Part shown: one piece after another, positions 1 to 9,781 of the stretch
How the letters are laid out: each line of letters starts with the position of its first letter
Numbering within the stretch: the stretch's first letter is position 1
Assembly: GCF_001866055.1 (NCBI RefSeq)
Contig: NZ_MLQS01000017.1
Span: 249,500 to 313,499, forward strand
Direction of reading: 5' to 3'
DNA from: Anaerobacillus alkalidiazotrophicus
GTDB lineage: Bacteria > Bacillota > Bacilli > Bacillales_H > Anaerobacillaceae
Length of the DNA: 64,000 nucleotides
Position numbers and translations under genes: made by a program
The notes under the pieces: generated by a model
Told to the model about the DNA's origin: nothing
Databases searched by the model: none
The model's input: the letters and a program-made list of their open reading frames with translations, nothing else

Positions 1-777
1 CGAGAACTAGAAAAACGTTTACTCTCACAAAATAGACGAATATCATACGATAGAGATGAACAAAAGCTAAGGATAGAGGATAAAACAATTAATAAAGGAG
101 TTACATTATCTATCTCAAAACTTATTGCTAAGTGGAAAGTGAAAAAGGAACAGGCAATTGAGGAAACTGTCCATTACGTTGAAGCAGCCTTACAAGCAAT
201 GACGACACCCATTGTAGTAAAAGGTAATGAAAAAAATATATTTCCTGTAATACGCTCAACCTCATTTCCGACACAATCTGGAGATGGAAAAGAGTTTTTA
301 TGGGAAGAACATACAGCCGAAACTAGAGTGTTTTATGCCATTGATCAGGGTTCAACATTTGCTTTATTAACTAATGAAATTTTGGAAAAAGAAAATGTAG
401 ACAAAGTAAGAATAAAGGAAATGGCATTATTTAATCTTCGTTCTCTACAGAATGAACCGACAATAGACGAAGTTGCGGGTAATACATTTTATTTTTTAAA
501 CAAAAATGACGGGTATGATGCAAGTAAGGTGTTAAATGACCAGCTATTAAAAAAATATTCAGAAATAGCTCGTGGTCAGTTAACTGTTTCTGTACCACAT
601 CAAGATGTTTTAATCATTGCTGATATTAGAAACGAAACAGGGTACGACATTTTGGCACAAATGGTTTTTCAATTTTTCACAAATGGAAGAACTCCAATTA
701 CAGCATTACCGTTTATTTATAAAGAAGGAGAGTTAGAACCTGTATTTATACTCGCTCACCGAAAACCAAAACAATAA
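1..777 (+). CDS. ytpQ: DUF1444 family protein YtpQ, 5' end missing
   Basis: The reading frame is open from base 1 to the TAA at 775-777, giving 258 residues, so the start codon lies before the window. A GTG at 139 is internal: the 46 upstream residues (for example RIEDKTINKGVTL) resemble the conserved N-terminus of YtpQ. The family is about 265 residues long, so only around ten residues should be missing. The function is unknown; the protein is soluble with no visible signal peptide. In B. subtilis, as I recall, ytpR lies between ytpQ and sftA; no such gene is present here, only a 277-bp gap holding a terminator. Confidence 0.85.
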   Translation, partial: RELEKRLLSQNRRISYDRDEQKLRIEDKTINKGVTLSISKLIAKWKVKKEQAIEETVHYVEAALQAMTTPIVVKGNEKNIFPVIRSTSFPTQSGDGKEFLWEEHTAETRVFYAIDQGSTFALLTNEILEKENVDKVRIKEMALFNLRSLQNEPTIDEVAGNTFYFLNKNDGYDASKVLNDQLLKKYSEIARGQLTVSVPHQDVLIIADIRNETGYDILAQMVFQFFTNGRTPITALPFIYKEGELEPVFILAHRKPKQ

Positions 778-868
778 AGAGGCTGTCTTTAGAATTGTCA
801 GTTCATCTCAATGATATTAATAAATTGAGGTGGCTGATACTTCTACGATAGCCTCTTCTATTTTTATT
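777..868 (+). terminator. Rho-independent terminator after ytpQ
   Basis: AAGAGGCT (777-784) pairs with AGCCTCTT (850-857). An inner imperfect stem pairs CATCTCAAT with ATTGAGGTG. A T-rich tail follows. Confidence 0.7.
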
Positions 869-1054
869 TCAGTTATGATAAAATCACTCATTGCATGAAC
901 ATTAAAATTAAATGTAAAATAGCTAGTTGTTTTTTGTCTATTTAGTTATGATTATACTAGAAAATATACGAATGATGTATGATTAGTAGATAGAAAACTT
1001 GTACTGATAATTATTGTAAGAATGGAAAATTGAGATTATAGAAAAGGTGATTTT

Positions 1055-3544
1055 ATGTTTAAACGTGTAAAAATAGCTTATAAAAAAGTTCATTCCTTTT
1101 TATTTGGACAAGAGGAGGAGCATATACATACTCGAGAAGAAAGAAAAAAATATTACGGTCGAATAACAACAGATATCGATACAGATGCCCGTATGATACA
1201 TCAATATCCGAAACAAGGGAAATTTCGCTTTCCAATAATTGAAGATGAGAAGAAATCAGCTAGAACTAAACCAAGTTTAGAAGGTGAAAAAGTACGACCT
1301 GTTCGGAAGATAACAGAAAAAAAAGTGGAACAAAGAGAAAATGTACTTACTCATAAAAAACAAAGTGAACAAAAGGATTTACCTGGTAAGGATGAAGAAA
1401 GAAAGAAATTTCAAGGAGTTAATTTTAAAGCACAAAATATCCCTTCTCCCGTTTATGCGTTTAATAAGCCACAGCCAAAAATAGAAAATAACTTTGAGGA
1501 AGAGGTAGCACCTACGCTAGAGTTAATTGAAAATCAAGCATTCTTACCGAATGAAAATGTTGGGGTCCCTATACTAATAAATAAAGATATCCCATCGGAG
1601 ATAGAAACTACAAATATTAATAGAGAAATTGTTAGTAACGAATTACTTAATGTAAAGGAAGATGAACTGTTTCAAGAAGGTATTTATGCTGAATTTGAGA
1701 TAGAAGAAAATGGCGAAAATAGAGCAGGCGATGAAGTGTGTCAAACTGAACCTCTCGAAAAGCAGCTAGCTTTTGATCAGGATGAGAAGATAGATGAGGG
1801 AAATGTTGAGTTAATTGGAAATGATCAGGATGCTATAACTTACAAAGGCGCTCATAAAGAAAAGATTGTTGAAGAGGAGATTATCCCTACTCTCAATATA
1901 GAAAATATTGAAACAGTAGCCCCTGTAGAGACATTTGATAAGAGTAAACGAAAAGATAGTGAACAAATACAAAAGAAAAATTGTGGCCTAACTGAACATT
2001 CTACCTCTATGATGAATACAAATATAAATAAGTCTAACAAAACAACGCAAGATGCGTCTTCAAAAAACATTGTTCCTTTCAATGTCTTGATGCTTAAGAA
2101 AGATAAGGTAGTTCAAAAAAAACTTGACCAGAATAACTATCAATTTCCTACACTACAACTTTTAAATATACCTGAAAAAAAATCAGGCGATAGTTACCAA
2201 TGGTTAGAAGAAAAAAAACAATTACTAGCAGCCACACTTATAAATTTTAATGTTCAGGCGAAAGTTGTTGGTGTAACAAGAGGCCCTTCCGTTACGCGTT
2301 TTGAAATTCAGCCAGAAGCAGGTGTGAAAGTAAGTAAAGTGACAGGTTTAACAGATGACATTAAACTAAGTCTTGCTGCTAGAGATATTCGTATGGAAGC
2401 ACCAATCCCTGGAAAAAACGCGATTGGAATTGAAGTTCCAAACGACGTTAGTTCCCCTGTTTTCATTCGGGAGATTTTGCGTAGTGGCGAATTTTTAAAT
2501 AACCCTTCCCCCCTTACTGTTGCAATGGGTCTTGATATTGAAGGGAAACCAGTCGTCACAGACATTCAAAAAATGCCACATGGATTAATTGCTGGTTCGA
2601 CGGGGTCGGGGAAAAGTGTATGCATAAATTCTATTTTAATTAGTATTATGTTTAAAGCGACACCTGATCAAGTAAAACTAATGCTTGTAGATCCGAAAAT
2701 GGTTGAACTAGCACCATATAATAATATTCCTCACCTTGTAACGCCGGTTATTACCGATGCAAAACAAGCAACAACTGCTTTAAAATGGGCAGTTGAAGAA
2801 ATGGAACGCCGTTATGAGTTGTTTGTTCAAAATGGTGTCCGTGACATTAAGAGATACAACGATGTAATGAAGAAGGATAATGATACTATACTAGCGATGC
2901 CTTACATTGTTATCGTAATTGATGAGTTGGCGGACTTAATGATGGTTTCTCCTCAAGATGTAGAAGAAGCGATTTGTCGAATAGCTCAAAAAGCAAGAGC
3001 TTGTGGTATTCATTTGCTATTGGCAACTCAACGTCCTTCAGTCGATGTTATTACCGGGTTAATTAAAGCCAATATACCTTCTCGTATTGCTTTTTCTGTA
3101 TCATCACAAGCTGATTCAAGAACAATAATTGATTCGGGTGGGGCAGAAAGGTTATTAGGAAAAGGTGATATGCTTTTATTTGAAAATGGTGCATCAAAAC
3201 CTATACGAGTACAAGGTAATTTTGTCTCAGATGAAGAAATAGATAGAGTAATATCTCTTGTGAAACAGCAAAGAAAGCCAAACTATTTATTCGATAAAGA
3301 ACAACTTGTTAAAACGTACGAAGCGAATGACCAAGAAGACGAATTGTTTGTAGAAGCTTGTTATTATGTCATTGAACAAGGTGTGGCATCATCATCAAGC
3401 TTACAGCGACGTTTCAGAATTGGCTTCAATCGTGCAGCGCGCCTTATTGATATGATGGAATCTAGAGGGATCATCTCTGAAGCAATGGGTTCGAAACCTC
3501 GAAACGTCCTTATTTCCGAAGAGGAATTACATGATAGGATTTAA
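1055..3544 (+). CDS. sftA: Soluble FtsK/SpoIIIE-type DNA translocase SftA
   Basis: SftA is a hexameric ATPase that moves chromosome ends out of the closing division septum. The 829-residue protein has no transmembrane segments, which separates it from SpoIIIE. Residues about 60-370 are a charged, Glu/Lys-rich linker of low complexity. The motor domain follows with Walker A GSTGSGKS (514-521) and Walker B VIVIDELAD (Asp623, Glu624). The C-terminal gamma winged-helix domain (about 765-825, ending in RGIISEAMGSKPRNVLI) is expected to read KOPS/SRS-like polarity sequences. AAAAGGTGA precedes the ATG. B. subtilis SftA is about 950 residues, so this linker is shorter. Confidence 0.93.
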   Translation: MFKRVKIAYKKVHSFLFGQEEEHIHTREERKKYYGRITTDIDTDARMIHQYPKQGKFRFPIIEDEKKSARTKPSLEGEKVRPVRKITEKKVEQRENVLTHKKQSEQKDLPGKDEERKKFQGVNFKAQNIPSPVYAFNKPQPKIENNFEEEVAPTLELIENQAFLPNENVGVPILINKDIPSEIETTNINREIVSNELLNVKEDELFQEGIYAEFEIEENGENRAGDEVCQTEPLEKQLAFDQDEKIDEGNVELIGNDQDAITYKGAHKEKIVEEEIIPTLNIENIETVAPVETFDKSKRKDSEQIQKKNCGLTEHSTSMMNTNINKSNKTTQDASSKNIVPFNVLMLKKDKVVQKKLDQNNYQFPTLQLLNIPEKKSGDSYQWLEEKKQLLAATLINFNVQAKVVGVTRGPSVTRFEIQPEAGVKVSKVTGLTDDIKLSLAARDIRMEAPIPGKNAIGIEVPNDVSSPVFIREILRSGEFLNNPSPLTVAMGLDIEGKPVVTDIQKMPHGLIAGSTGSGKSVCINSILISIMFKATPDQVKLMLVDPKMVELAPYNNIPHLVTPVITDAKQATTALKWAVEEMERRYELFVQNGVRDIKRYNDVMKKDNDTILAMPYIVIVIDELADLMMVSPQDVEEAICRIAQKARACGIHLLLATQRPSVDVITGLIKANIPSRIAFSVSSQADSRTIIDSGGAERLLGKGDMLLFENGASKPIRVQGNFVSDEEIDRVISLVKQQRKPNYLFDKEQLVKTYEANDQEDELFVEACYYVIEQGVASSSSLQRRFRIGFNRAARLIDMMESRGIISEAMGSKPRNVLISEEELHDRI

Positions 3545-3619
3545 GAAGATAATGTGCAGAGTTTAACAATATTGTAAAATAAGATAAATAAAATTACGTA
3601 AATATAAGGTATTATATAA

Positions 3620-3736
3620 GTGAATTTCATAATTTCATTAATTGAGCGATAGAAAACTATATCTAGTTGGAAACGTACCGATCGAACTCTATATAGTTTC
3701 TCGATCTCCTGATATCAGTATTATGAAATTCATTAA
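3620..3736. repeat. MITE-like inverted-repeat element, copy A
   Basis: The element begins GTGAATTTCATAAT and ends ATTATGAAATTCATTA, so its ends are inverted repeats. An inner palindrome pairs AAACTATAT with ATATAGTTT. Related copies lie at 8517-8631, 23251-23360, 24718-24826 and weakly at 26118-26225. It fills part of the 439-bp gap between sftA and the next gene. The rest of the gap is A+T-rich with nothing else recognised. Confidence 0.65.
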
Positions 3737-3983
3737 TATATAAAATAAGTGAAAAAACTAGAATCAAATTTAAGTTTTGTATAAAATTAGGGTTAATAAG
3801 AGAACATCTTCTGTTTAAATTTTTCTTGTTTTCTCTTAAAAGGTTTTATATGATTAATATGTTCTTGTTTTTGGAAAAAATTGAATAAGGGATGAAAGAA
3901 AGTGAGAAAAACATGGTTTTTACTTTAAGTTTTTCTGTAATATGACTCTAGCTATACCATACTTTCTATAAGGAGTGGTCACG

Positions 3984-4175
3984 ATGCAAGAGATTCAATT
4001 ATCAAGCTTAGTAAAATCAATTTCTCCTCAATGGCTTTCCTTATTGACGGAAGATGAATTAAGCATGCTTATCGTTCTAAAGCACGGATTTGCCAATTTG
4101 AATGAAGGCGATGTTAAAGAAATTATTGAAGCAGCAATACTTGAGCAACATAAAGGAATTGCATATCTTCACTAA
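3984..4175 (+). CDS. Small conserved-looking protein of unknown function
   Basis: 63 residues beginning MQEIQLSSLVKSISPQW. AAGGAG (3970-3975) is correctly spaced from this ATG, so an earlier in-frame GTG at 3975, which overlaps the Shine-Dalgarno site, is not the start. The protein is amphipathic and helical with no membrane segment or cysteines. It stands alone, followed by a hairpin and then the phosphoribosyltransferase gene. I do not recognise the family and assign no function. Confidence 0.7.
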   Translation: MQEIQLSSLVKSISPQWLSLLTEDELSMLIVLKHGFANLNEGDVKEIIEAAILEQHKGIAYLH

Positions 4176-4184
4176 TCGTTAACC

Positions 4185-4221
4185 TTGCCCGTGACAGGAT
4201 AAATTTGTCCATCACGGGCAA
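4185..4221 (+). terminator. Hairpin after the 63-residue gene
   Basis: TTGCCCGTGA (4185-4194) pairs perfectly with TCACGGGCAA (4212-4221). The run of T after it is poor, so termination may be weak. Confidence 0.5.
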
Positions 4222-4261
4222 TCTAATAATAAATGACACCGTATAAACCAAGGGGTAAATT

Positions 4262-5359
4262 ATGAAAGAGATAAGACTAAAATTAGAAGGTAAAATTAAA
4301 AGATTAACGAACCAAACATTTAAATTTGATGAACGTGTGAAAGAAGGTTGGTTTTCTGCAGTTTATTTTTTGAAAACTCGTGAAATTGTTGAGCGCTACA
4401 AAAAAGATAACCATGTAACAATGCAATTTTTCCAAAAAACTGATGCTGTCCTTTGTGGAACTGATGAGGTTATTGCACTTGTTAAAACATTTGCTAGAAA
4501 TGTAGACGAGCTCGAAATACATTCATTAAAGGATGGTGACAAGATAAAACCATTCGAAACAGTATTAACAATTTCAGGTCCTTACCAAAATTTCGGTTAT
4601 TTAGAAGGAGTCATTGACGGAATTTTAGCGAGACGTACATCTGTTGCTACGAATGTATATAATGTGGTGAAATCAGCGAGTCTCTCTGGTAAGAAAAAGC
4701 CTGTTATTTTTATGGGAGATCGTGACGACCACTTTACACAACAATCAGGAGATGGATATGCTGCTTACATAGGAGGTTCAATTGCCCAGGCTACACATGC
4801 TATGAATGAGTGGTGGGGAAAACAAGGAATGGGTACAATGCCACATGCACTTATTCAATTATTTGAAGGTGATGTAGTTGAAGCAACTCGCGCTTACCAC
4901 GAAACTTTCCCTGATGACGACTTAATGGCACTTGTTGATTATAATAACGATGTAATCACTGATTCCTTAAAGGTTGCTAGAGAGTTTGGCGAATTGTTAA
5001 AAGGGGTTCGTATAGATACATCTAAAACTATGGTTGATCAGTACTTTTTTAGAAATCCTGATGTATTAGGCTCTTTTGATCCACGTGGGGCCAATCCAGA
5101 ATTAATTTTTGCTTTACGCAAAGCTTTAGACGACGAAGGTTTCAATCACGTAAAGATTGTTGGTTCGGGAGGCTTTGATGCAAAACGTATTGAAGAATAC
5201 GAAAAAAGAGGAGTTCCTGTTGATATTTATGGTGTTGGAAGTAGTTTGCTTAAAATACATATTGGATTTACTGGAGACAATGTATTATTGAATGGAAAAC
5301 ATCAAGCAAAAACAGGTCGTATATTCCGACCAAACCCTCGTCTTGAAAGAGTTGATTAA
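4262..5359 (+). CDS. Nicotinate phosphoribosyltransferase (short form)
   Basis: The predicted reaction is nicotinate plus PRPP (with ATP) giving nicotinate mononucleotide in NAD salvage. The 365-residue protein belongs to the short nicotinate/quinolinate phosphoribosyltransferase group, not the roughly 490-residue PncB of B. subtilis. Supporting motifs are the central SGDGYAAYIGG stretch, VRIDTSKTMVDQ, and the C-terminal phosphate-binding IVGSGGFDA and VDIYGVGSSL. AAGGGG lies eight bases before the ATG. The gene is monocistronic between two hairpins and has no other nad gene beside it. The substrate could differ within this superfamily. Confidence 0.8.
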   Translation: MKEIRLKLEGKIKRLTNQTFKFDERVKEGWFSAVYFLKTREIVERYKKDNHVTMQFFQKTDAVLCGTDEVIALVKTFARNVDELEIHSLKDGDKIKPFETVLTISGPYQNFGYLEGVIDGILARRTSVATNVYNVVKSASLSGKKKPVIFMGDRDDHFTQQSGDGYAAYIGGSIAQATHAMNEWWGKQGMGTMPHALIQLFEGDVVEATRAYHETFPDDDLMALVDYNNDVITDSLKVAREFGELLKGVRIDTSKTMVDQYFFRNPDVLGSFDPRGANPELIFALRKALDDEGFNHVKIVGSGGFDAKRIEEYEKRGVPVDIYGVGSSLLKIHIGFTGDNVLLNGKHQAKTGRIFRPNPRLERVD

Positions 5360-5363
5360 AATT

Positions 5364-5407
5364 AACACACAAGCTTCTGAATAAGGGCTTGTGTGTTTTC
5401 TATTTTG
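5364..5407 (+). terminator. Rho-independent terminator
   Basis: AACACACAAGC (5364-5374) pairs with GCTTGTGTGTT (5387-5397), followed by TTTCTATTTT. Confidence 0.9.
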
Positions 5408-5458
5408 ATTATTGATTGTAAAATATAAATTAATGAATAATTCACGAGGTAATCTAAT

Positions 5459-6535
5459 ATGGAAATAATAGATTTATTAATTTCACTACCTATTTGGGTT
5501 GATGTCGGTATCTCCTTTTTAATTTTTATGTTTTTTTTATTGCTTAGGAAACTCTTTACGAAATATGTTTATAAGTTGATTATAAAAGTAGCTAAAAAAT
5601 CACCTAGTGATTTCTTTATAAATTTATTTATGGCATTTGAAAAACCGCTAGGATGGTTTTTTGTATTAATTGGTCTTTATATTGCTATTATTAATTTACC
5701 TTATATTCATGGCTTTGAAGAGCAAATTATAAAAATATATCGTACATTGTTGATCGTTTTAATTACATCAGGTTTATATAATTTAGCAGCTACTTCGTCA
5801 CCGATATTTGAAAAAGTTAGCGAAAAATTACACATTGAGGTAGATCGTATATTAATTCCTATACTTTCAAAGATTTTGCGCTTTTTTATTGTAGCACTAA
5901 GTTTAAGCGTAATAGCTCAAGAGTGGGGGTTCGATATTAATGGTTTTGTGGCGGGTTTAGGTCTTGGCGGTCTAGCAATTGCTTTTGCTGCCCAAGAAAC
6001 AGTAGAGAATTTCTTTGGTGGTATAGTCATTATGACAGAAAAACCTTTTACGAAAGGGGATTGGATTAAAACCTCTATTGTAGAAGGAACAGTTGAGGAA
6101 ATTAACTTTCGAAGTACTAAAATTAGGGTGTTTCGACAAGCGTTAGTAACTGTGCCGAACTCATCACTTGCAAATGAAGCAATTCTAAATTGGTCGCGAA
6201 TGGGTAAAAGACAAATATCGTTTCATTTAGGGTTGAAGCTTAACACCCCAAAGTGGAAATTGGAAAAATGCATGAATGAAATCGAAAAGATTTTAAGAAA
6301 TCATGATGATGTTCATCAAGAAACAATTTTCGTTCATTTTGAAGGTTTCAGTGAAAGTAGTTTAGACATATTTTTGTACTTTTTTACTAAATCAACTGTT
6401 TGGGGAGAATATTTAGAGGTAAAACAATCCATTAATTTTAAGATCTTAGAAATACTTCAAAGAGAAGGGGTAACAGTTGCGTTTCCATCTAGAAGTTTTT
6501 ACATTGAATCAAATTTTCTTGATAATCAACAATAG
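5459..6535 (+). CDS. Small-conductance mechanosensitive channel, MscS family
   Basis: This is an inner-membrane channel predicted to open on hypo-osmotic stretch. The 358-residue protein has hydrophobic segments near residues 13-32, 65-83, 97-113 and 138-155. The pore-lining helix is GLGLGGLAIAFAAQETVENF (about 167-186), with the Gly/Ala packing pattern typical of MscS TM3. The beta domain (FTKGDWIK, VEGTVEEINFRST, VPNSSLANEAILN) and an alpha-beta C-terminal domain follow. The size fits the YkuT/YfkC-like group. The gene appears monocistronic, and the start is preceded by CGAGGT. Confidence 0.9.
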   Translation: MEIIDLLISLPIWVDVGISFLIFMFFLLLRKLFTKYVYKLIIKVAKKSPSDFFINLFMAFEKPLGWFFVLIGLYIAIINLPYIHGFEEQIIKIYRTLLIVLITSGLYNLAATSSPIFEKVSEKLHIEVDRILIPILSKILRFFIVALSLSVIAQEWGFDINGFVAGLGLGGLAIAFAAQETVENFFGGIVIMTEKPFTKGDWIKTSIVEGTVEEINFRSTKIRVFRQALVTVPNSSLANEAILNWSRMGKRQISFHLGLKLNTPKWKLEKCMNEIEKILRNHDDVHQETIFVHFEGFSESSLDIFLYFFTKSTVWGEYLEVKQSINFKILEILQREGVTVAFPSRSFYIESNFLDNQQ

Positions 6536-6861
6536 AATATTCTTTAACTATTAGGTACACATGTAGGCCTGAAAGTATAAATGAATTTATAAAGCAGTGG
6601 TTAAAATAATAATATAAGCATTTTATTTTAATTTATATAATAAACTTATTAACATGTATTTGTTTAAAGAAAATATGTTCATGGTTATAATACATAATTT
6701 CTGTTATAATAATTCAGAATGTATTCAAAAAAACATTTATACATATTAGACATATACTTAAATTGAGGTTTATTAATTATTACAAATATATTTGCTTTTT
6801 AATAAAGTTTGGATGCATATCAAAATGAATAGGTTATTACGGAAGTGTGGAGGTCCAAAGT
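6536..6861 (+). promoter_or_regulatory. murC upstream region with candidate extended -10 promoter
   Basis: The 326-bp gap is strongly A+T-rich. An extended -10, TGTTATAAT, lies at 6702-6710 without a good -35, about 150 bases before murC. Nothing else was recognised. Confidence 0.4.
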
Positions 6862-8157
6862 ATGACAGTCTACCATTTTATTGGAATTAAAGGCTCTGGA
6901 ATGAGTGCTCTTGCTCAAGTATTACATGACATGAAGTATGAAGTACAAGGTTCAGATGTTGATAAAAAATTTTTTACTCAAATACCATTAGAGAAAAAGG
7001 GAATTAAAATATTACCTTTTGATAAAGGGAATATTCAAATGGGGCAAACGATCATTGCTTCACCCGCTTATAATGAGGAAAATGAAGAAATTTCAGAGGC
7101 AATACAAAAATCAATCGATGTTCATAAATATCCACTGTTTTTAGGACAATTTATTCAAAAGTTTACGAGTGTTGCTGTTACAGGCTCTCATGGTAAAACA
7201 TCTACAACAGGATTATTATCACATGTATTAGGAGCTGCAAAGCCGACCTCATACTTAATTGGAGATGGTACTGGTAAAGGTGAAGAAAATAGCGAGTATT
7301 TTGTATTCGAAGCATGTGAGTACCGTAGGCATTTTCTCAACTATAAGCCTGATTATGCAATCATGACAAATATTGATTTTGATCATCCTGATTACTTTTC
7401 TGATGTGAAAGATGTTTTTAATGCTTTTCAAGAAATGGCGATGCAAGTAAAAAAAGGAATTATTGCTTGTGGTGATGATGAGCATTTACAGAGTATTCAT
7501 GCGAATGTTCCGATAGTATTTTATGGCCTTGAAGACCATAACGATTTTCAAGGTACGAATATAAAAGCTACTCCTGAAGGGACAAAATTTGACGTGTTTG
7601 TTCGTGATACATTTTACGGTACTTTCATAATACCGGGCTATGGTGCGCATAATGTTAAAAATGCTTTAGCTGTCATTGCCATATGTGATTATGAAGGTGT
7701 ATCTATTGAAATAATTTCAGAACAACTCCGAACATTCCCAGGGGTGAAACGTCGTTTTAGTGAAAAAAGAATAGGGGAGCAAGTTTTAATTGACGATTAT
7801 GCTCATCACCCAACTGAAATTTCTGCAACAATAGAAGCTACAAAGCAAAAATATTCTGACAGAGAAGTAGTAGCCATTTTTCAACCACATACCTTTACTA
7901 GAACCAAAACTTTTCTAGATGATTTTGCTAAAAGTTTAAGTAAAGCTGACCAAGTTTATTTATGTGATATTTTTGCTTCAGCAAGGGAAAATGTTGGAAC
8001 CTTAACAATTCAAGATCTCCAAAAGCTGATTCCTAATTCTAAACTAATTAAAGAAGATGAGATGGACCAACTTAAACAGCATTGTACAGGTGTTTTGTTG
8101 TTTATGGGAGCTGGAGATATTCAAAAATTCCAACAAGCATATGAGAATATAATTTAA
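6862..8157 (+). CDS. murC: UDP-N-acetylmuramate--L-alanine ligase
   Basis: MurC adds L-Ala to UDP-MurNAc using ATP, the first amino-acid step of peptidoglycan precursor synthesis in the cytoplasm. The 431 residues match the usual length. They show the N-terminal UDP-binding loop [14 protein letters not shown], the ATP loop GSHGKTST (108-115), and the late motifs [12 protein letters not shown] and [15 protein letters not shown] (6849-6854) stands seven bases before the ATG at 6862. An in-frame GTG at 6847 would overlap this site and was rejected as the start. Confidence 0.95.
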   Translation: MTVYHFIGIKGSGMSALAQVLHDMKYEVQGSDVDKKFFTQIPLEKKGIKILPFDKGNIQMGQTIIASPAYNEENEEISEAIQKSIDVHKYPLFLGQFIQKFTSVAVTGSHGKTSTTGLLSHVLGAAKPTSYLIGDGTGKGEENSEYFVFEACEYRRHFLNYKPDYAIMTNIDFDHPDYFSDVKDVFNAFQEMAMQVKKGIIACGDDEHLQSIHANVPIVFYGLEDHNDFQGTNIKATPEGTKFDVFVRDTFYGTFIIPGYGAHNVKNALAVIAICDYEGVSIEIISEQLRTFPGVKRRFSEKRIGEQVLIDDYAHHPTEISATIEATKQKYSDREVVAIFQPHTFTRTKTFLDDFAKSLSKADQVYLCDIFASARENVGTLTIQDLQKLIPNSKLIKEDEMDQLKQHCTGVLLFMGAGDIQKFQQAYENII

Positions 8158-8164
8158 ACAACTC

Positions 8165-8210
8165 AATGAACAAAACGCAAAGAATAGTAGTTCTTTGCGT
8201 TTTGTTCATT
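8165..8210 (+). terminator. Strong terminator after murC
   Basis: A perfect 20-bp stem pairs 8165-8184 with 8191-8210 around a six-base loop. The ends read AATGAAC and GTTCATT, and TTC follows. Confidence 0.85.
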
Positions 8211-8255
8211 TTCATGTAGATTAAATAAATGATGATAGTCACTCTGAATACCTAT

Positions 8256-8471
8256 TTTATCTTACTCTTAATGGGTAGTAAGACCCCCACCTCAAAACTA
8301 AAGAAAATCGAGAAGTTTAGGTGGGGGATAAACTGCCCCTAAAGGTCCGATATAGAATAACTTTCATCAGAGAAAGCTGATGATTAGTTATTCTTATGCC
8401 CGTGGTATAAGTTGAACTAACAATCAGTGGGGGATGAAGGAAAACCCCCACTGATTGAAGTTCAGCTTTAT
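8256..8471 (+). repeat. 216-bp three-hairpin element, full copy 1
   Basis: The element runs from TTTAT (8256) to TTTAT (8471). Hairpin 1 pairs CCCCCACCT (8284-8292) with AGGTGGGGG (8319-8327), inside an outer GGGNAGT/ACTGCCC stem. Hairpin 2 pairs GAATAACT..CATCAG with CTGATG..AGTTATTC. Hairpin 3 pairs CAATCAGTGGGGG with CCCCCACTGATTG. It lies between the convergent genes murC and the aminopeptidase. Full inverted copies are at 24901-25116 and 34832-35048. Confidence 0.8.
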
Positions 8472-8516
8472 TAGAAATGGATAATTATTTTAATTAATTA
8501 TTTTTTTACTATGAGT

Positions 8517-8631
8517 GAAGTTCTTAATTACCAAAAATGAGTCACATAACCCTATAACTAGTTACGAATGTTTCAACGAAACTAGTTATAGCATCTTAGT
8601 GGCGAAAATAATGAATGATGAAATTCTTTAA
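8517..8631. repeat. MITE-like inverted-repeat element, copy D
   Basis: The element starts GAAGTTCTTAATTACCAAAA and ends GATGAAATTCTTTAA, with decayed inverted ends. The internal palindrome AACTAGTTA matches the middle of copy C at 24718-24826. Confidence 0.6.
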
Positions 8632-8665
8632 CCTACAAGTTCTAGTTAGATGAATCTCACTCCTA

Positions 8666-9781
8666 TTATTTTAGGTTTTCTGGGTTTAATGGATATAATT
8701 CTTCAATGACGAAACGTCCGTCCTTACGGATTAACACACCATCAAAGTACATCTCACCACCACCATATTCTGGGCGTTGAATATGAACGATGTCCCAATG
8801 AATAGATGAATGATTTCCATTAAAAGCATCGTCATAACATTGCCCTGGTGTAAAGTGGAAGCTGCCGTCAATTTTTTCATCAAATAAAATGTCTTTCATT
8901 GGATGCTGTATGTAAGGGTTGACTCCAATCGCAAATTCACCAATGTAACGAGCGCCTTCATCTGTATTAAAAATATTGTTGATGCGATCTGAAGCGTTTG
9001 CTGTTGCCTCGATAATCTTTCCGTCTTTAAATGTCAATTTAATATTTTCAAATGTAAAGCCTTGATAAGGAGAAGGGGTATTATATGATATAGTTCCGTT
9101 AACGGAATCTTTAACAGGTGCAGTATATACTTCACCATCAGGAATATTCATTTCTCCTGCACATTTGACAGTTGGGATATCTTTGATAGAAAAAGTTAGA
9201 TCAGTTCCATCTCCAGTAATTCGTACTTTATCTGTCTTATTCATCAAATCTACTAAAGAATCCATCGCTTGACTCATTTTGCCATAATCTAAATTACAAA
9301 CGTCGAAATAAAAATTTTCAAAGGCTTCTGTACTTAGTCCAGCTAATTGCGCCATAGAGGCACTTGGATAGCGAAGCACAACCCATTTCGTTTTCGGAAC
9401 ACGTATTTCTCTATGTACTTTTTTCCCTACCGTTTTCCCATGCAATGCCATTTTCTCTGAAGGAATGTCAGATAACTCACTTATGTTATCTCCAGCACGT
9501 AAACCTATGTAGGCATTCATATTTTTCATAACGTTTGCTTCAAAATCAGCCATCATGTTCATTTGTTTTTCATTTGCATGAAGTAATAAACTACGGTCTA
9601 TCTGGTGATCTTTAAGAGAAACAAAGGGATTTCCACCCGCTTTGTATGCTTCTTCAACTAATGCTTTTACAAGTTCTTTTTGTATGCCGAAATTTTCAAT
9701 TAAGACACTTTCTCCTTTTTGTAGCCTTACCGAATAATTTATTAAATTTCTCGCTAAAGTTTGAATACGTGGATCTCTCAT
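8666..9781 (-). CDS. Metal-dependent aminopeptidase, peptidase family M29
   Basis: The predicted role is removal of N-terminal residues from peptides in the cytoplasm with a two-metal centre. The 371 residues contain the family's metal-ligand motifs: Glu217 in PDGEVYTAP, Glu282 in YIGEFAIG, His309 in GSFHFTPG, and His328/Asp330 in SSIHWDIVH. It is shorter than B. subtilis AmpS (about 410 residues) and may represent a separate M29 clade. AAAGGAGG precedes the ATG. It is transcribed toward murC, and the repeat elements separate the two. Confidence 0.88.
   Translation of the reverse strand: MRDPRIQTLARNLINYSVRLQKGESVLIENFGIQKELVKALVEEAYKAGGNPFVSLKDHQIDRSLLLHANEKQMNMMADFEANVMKNMNAYIGLRAGDNISELSDIPSEKMALHGKTVGKKVHREIRVPKTKWVVLRYPSASMAQLAGLSTEAFENFYFDVCNLDYGKMSQAMDSLVDLMNKTDKVRITGDGTDLTFSIKDIPTVKCAGEMNIPDGEVYTAPVKDSVNGTISYNTPSPYQGFTFENIKLTFKDGKIIEATANASDRINNIFNTDEGARYIGEFAIGVNPYIQHPMKDILFDEKIDGSFHFTPGQCYDDAFNGNHSSIHWDIVHIQRPEYGGGEMYFDGVLIRKDGRFVIEELYPLNPENLK

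Noticed and set aside
139..777. GTG at 139 as the start of ytpQ
   Set aside because: The frame is open to base 1 and the upstream residues match the family, so the gene is cut by the window edge.
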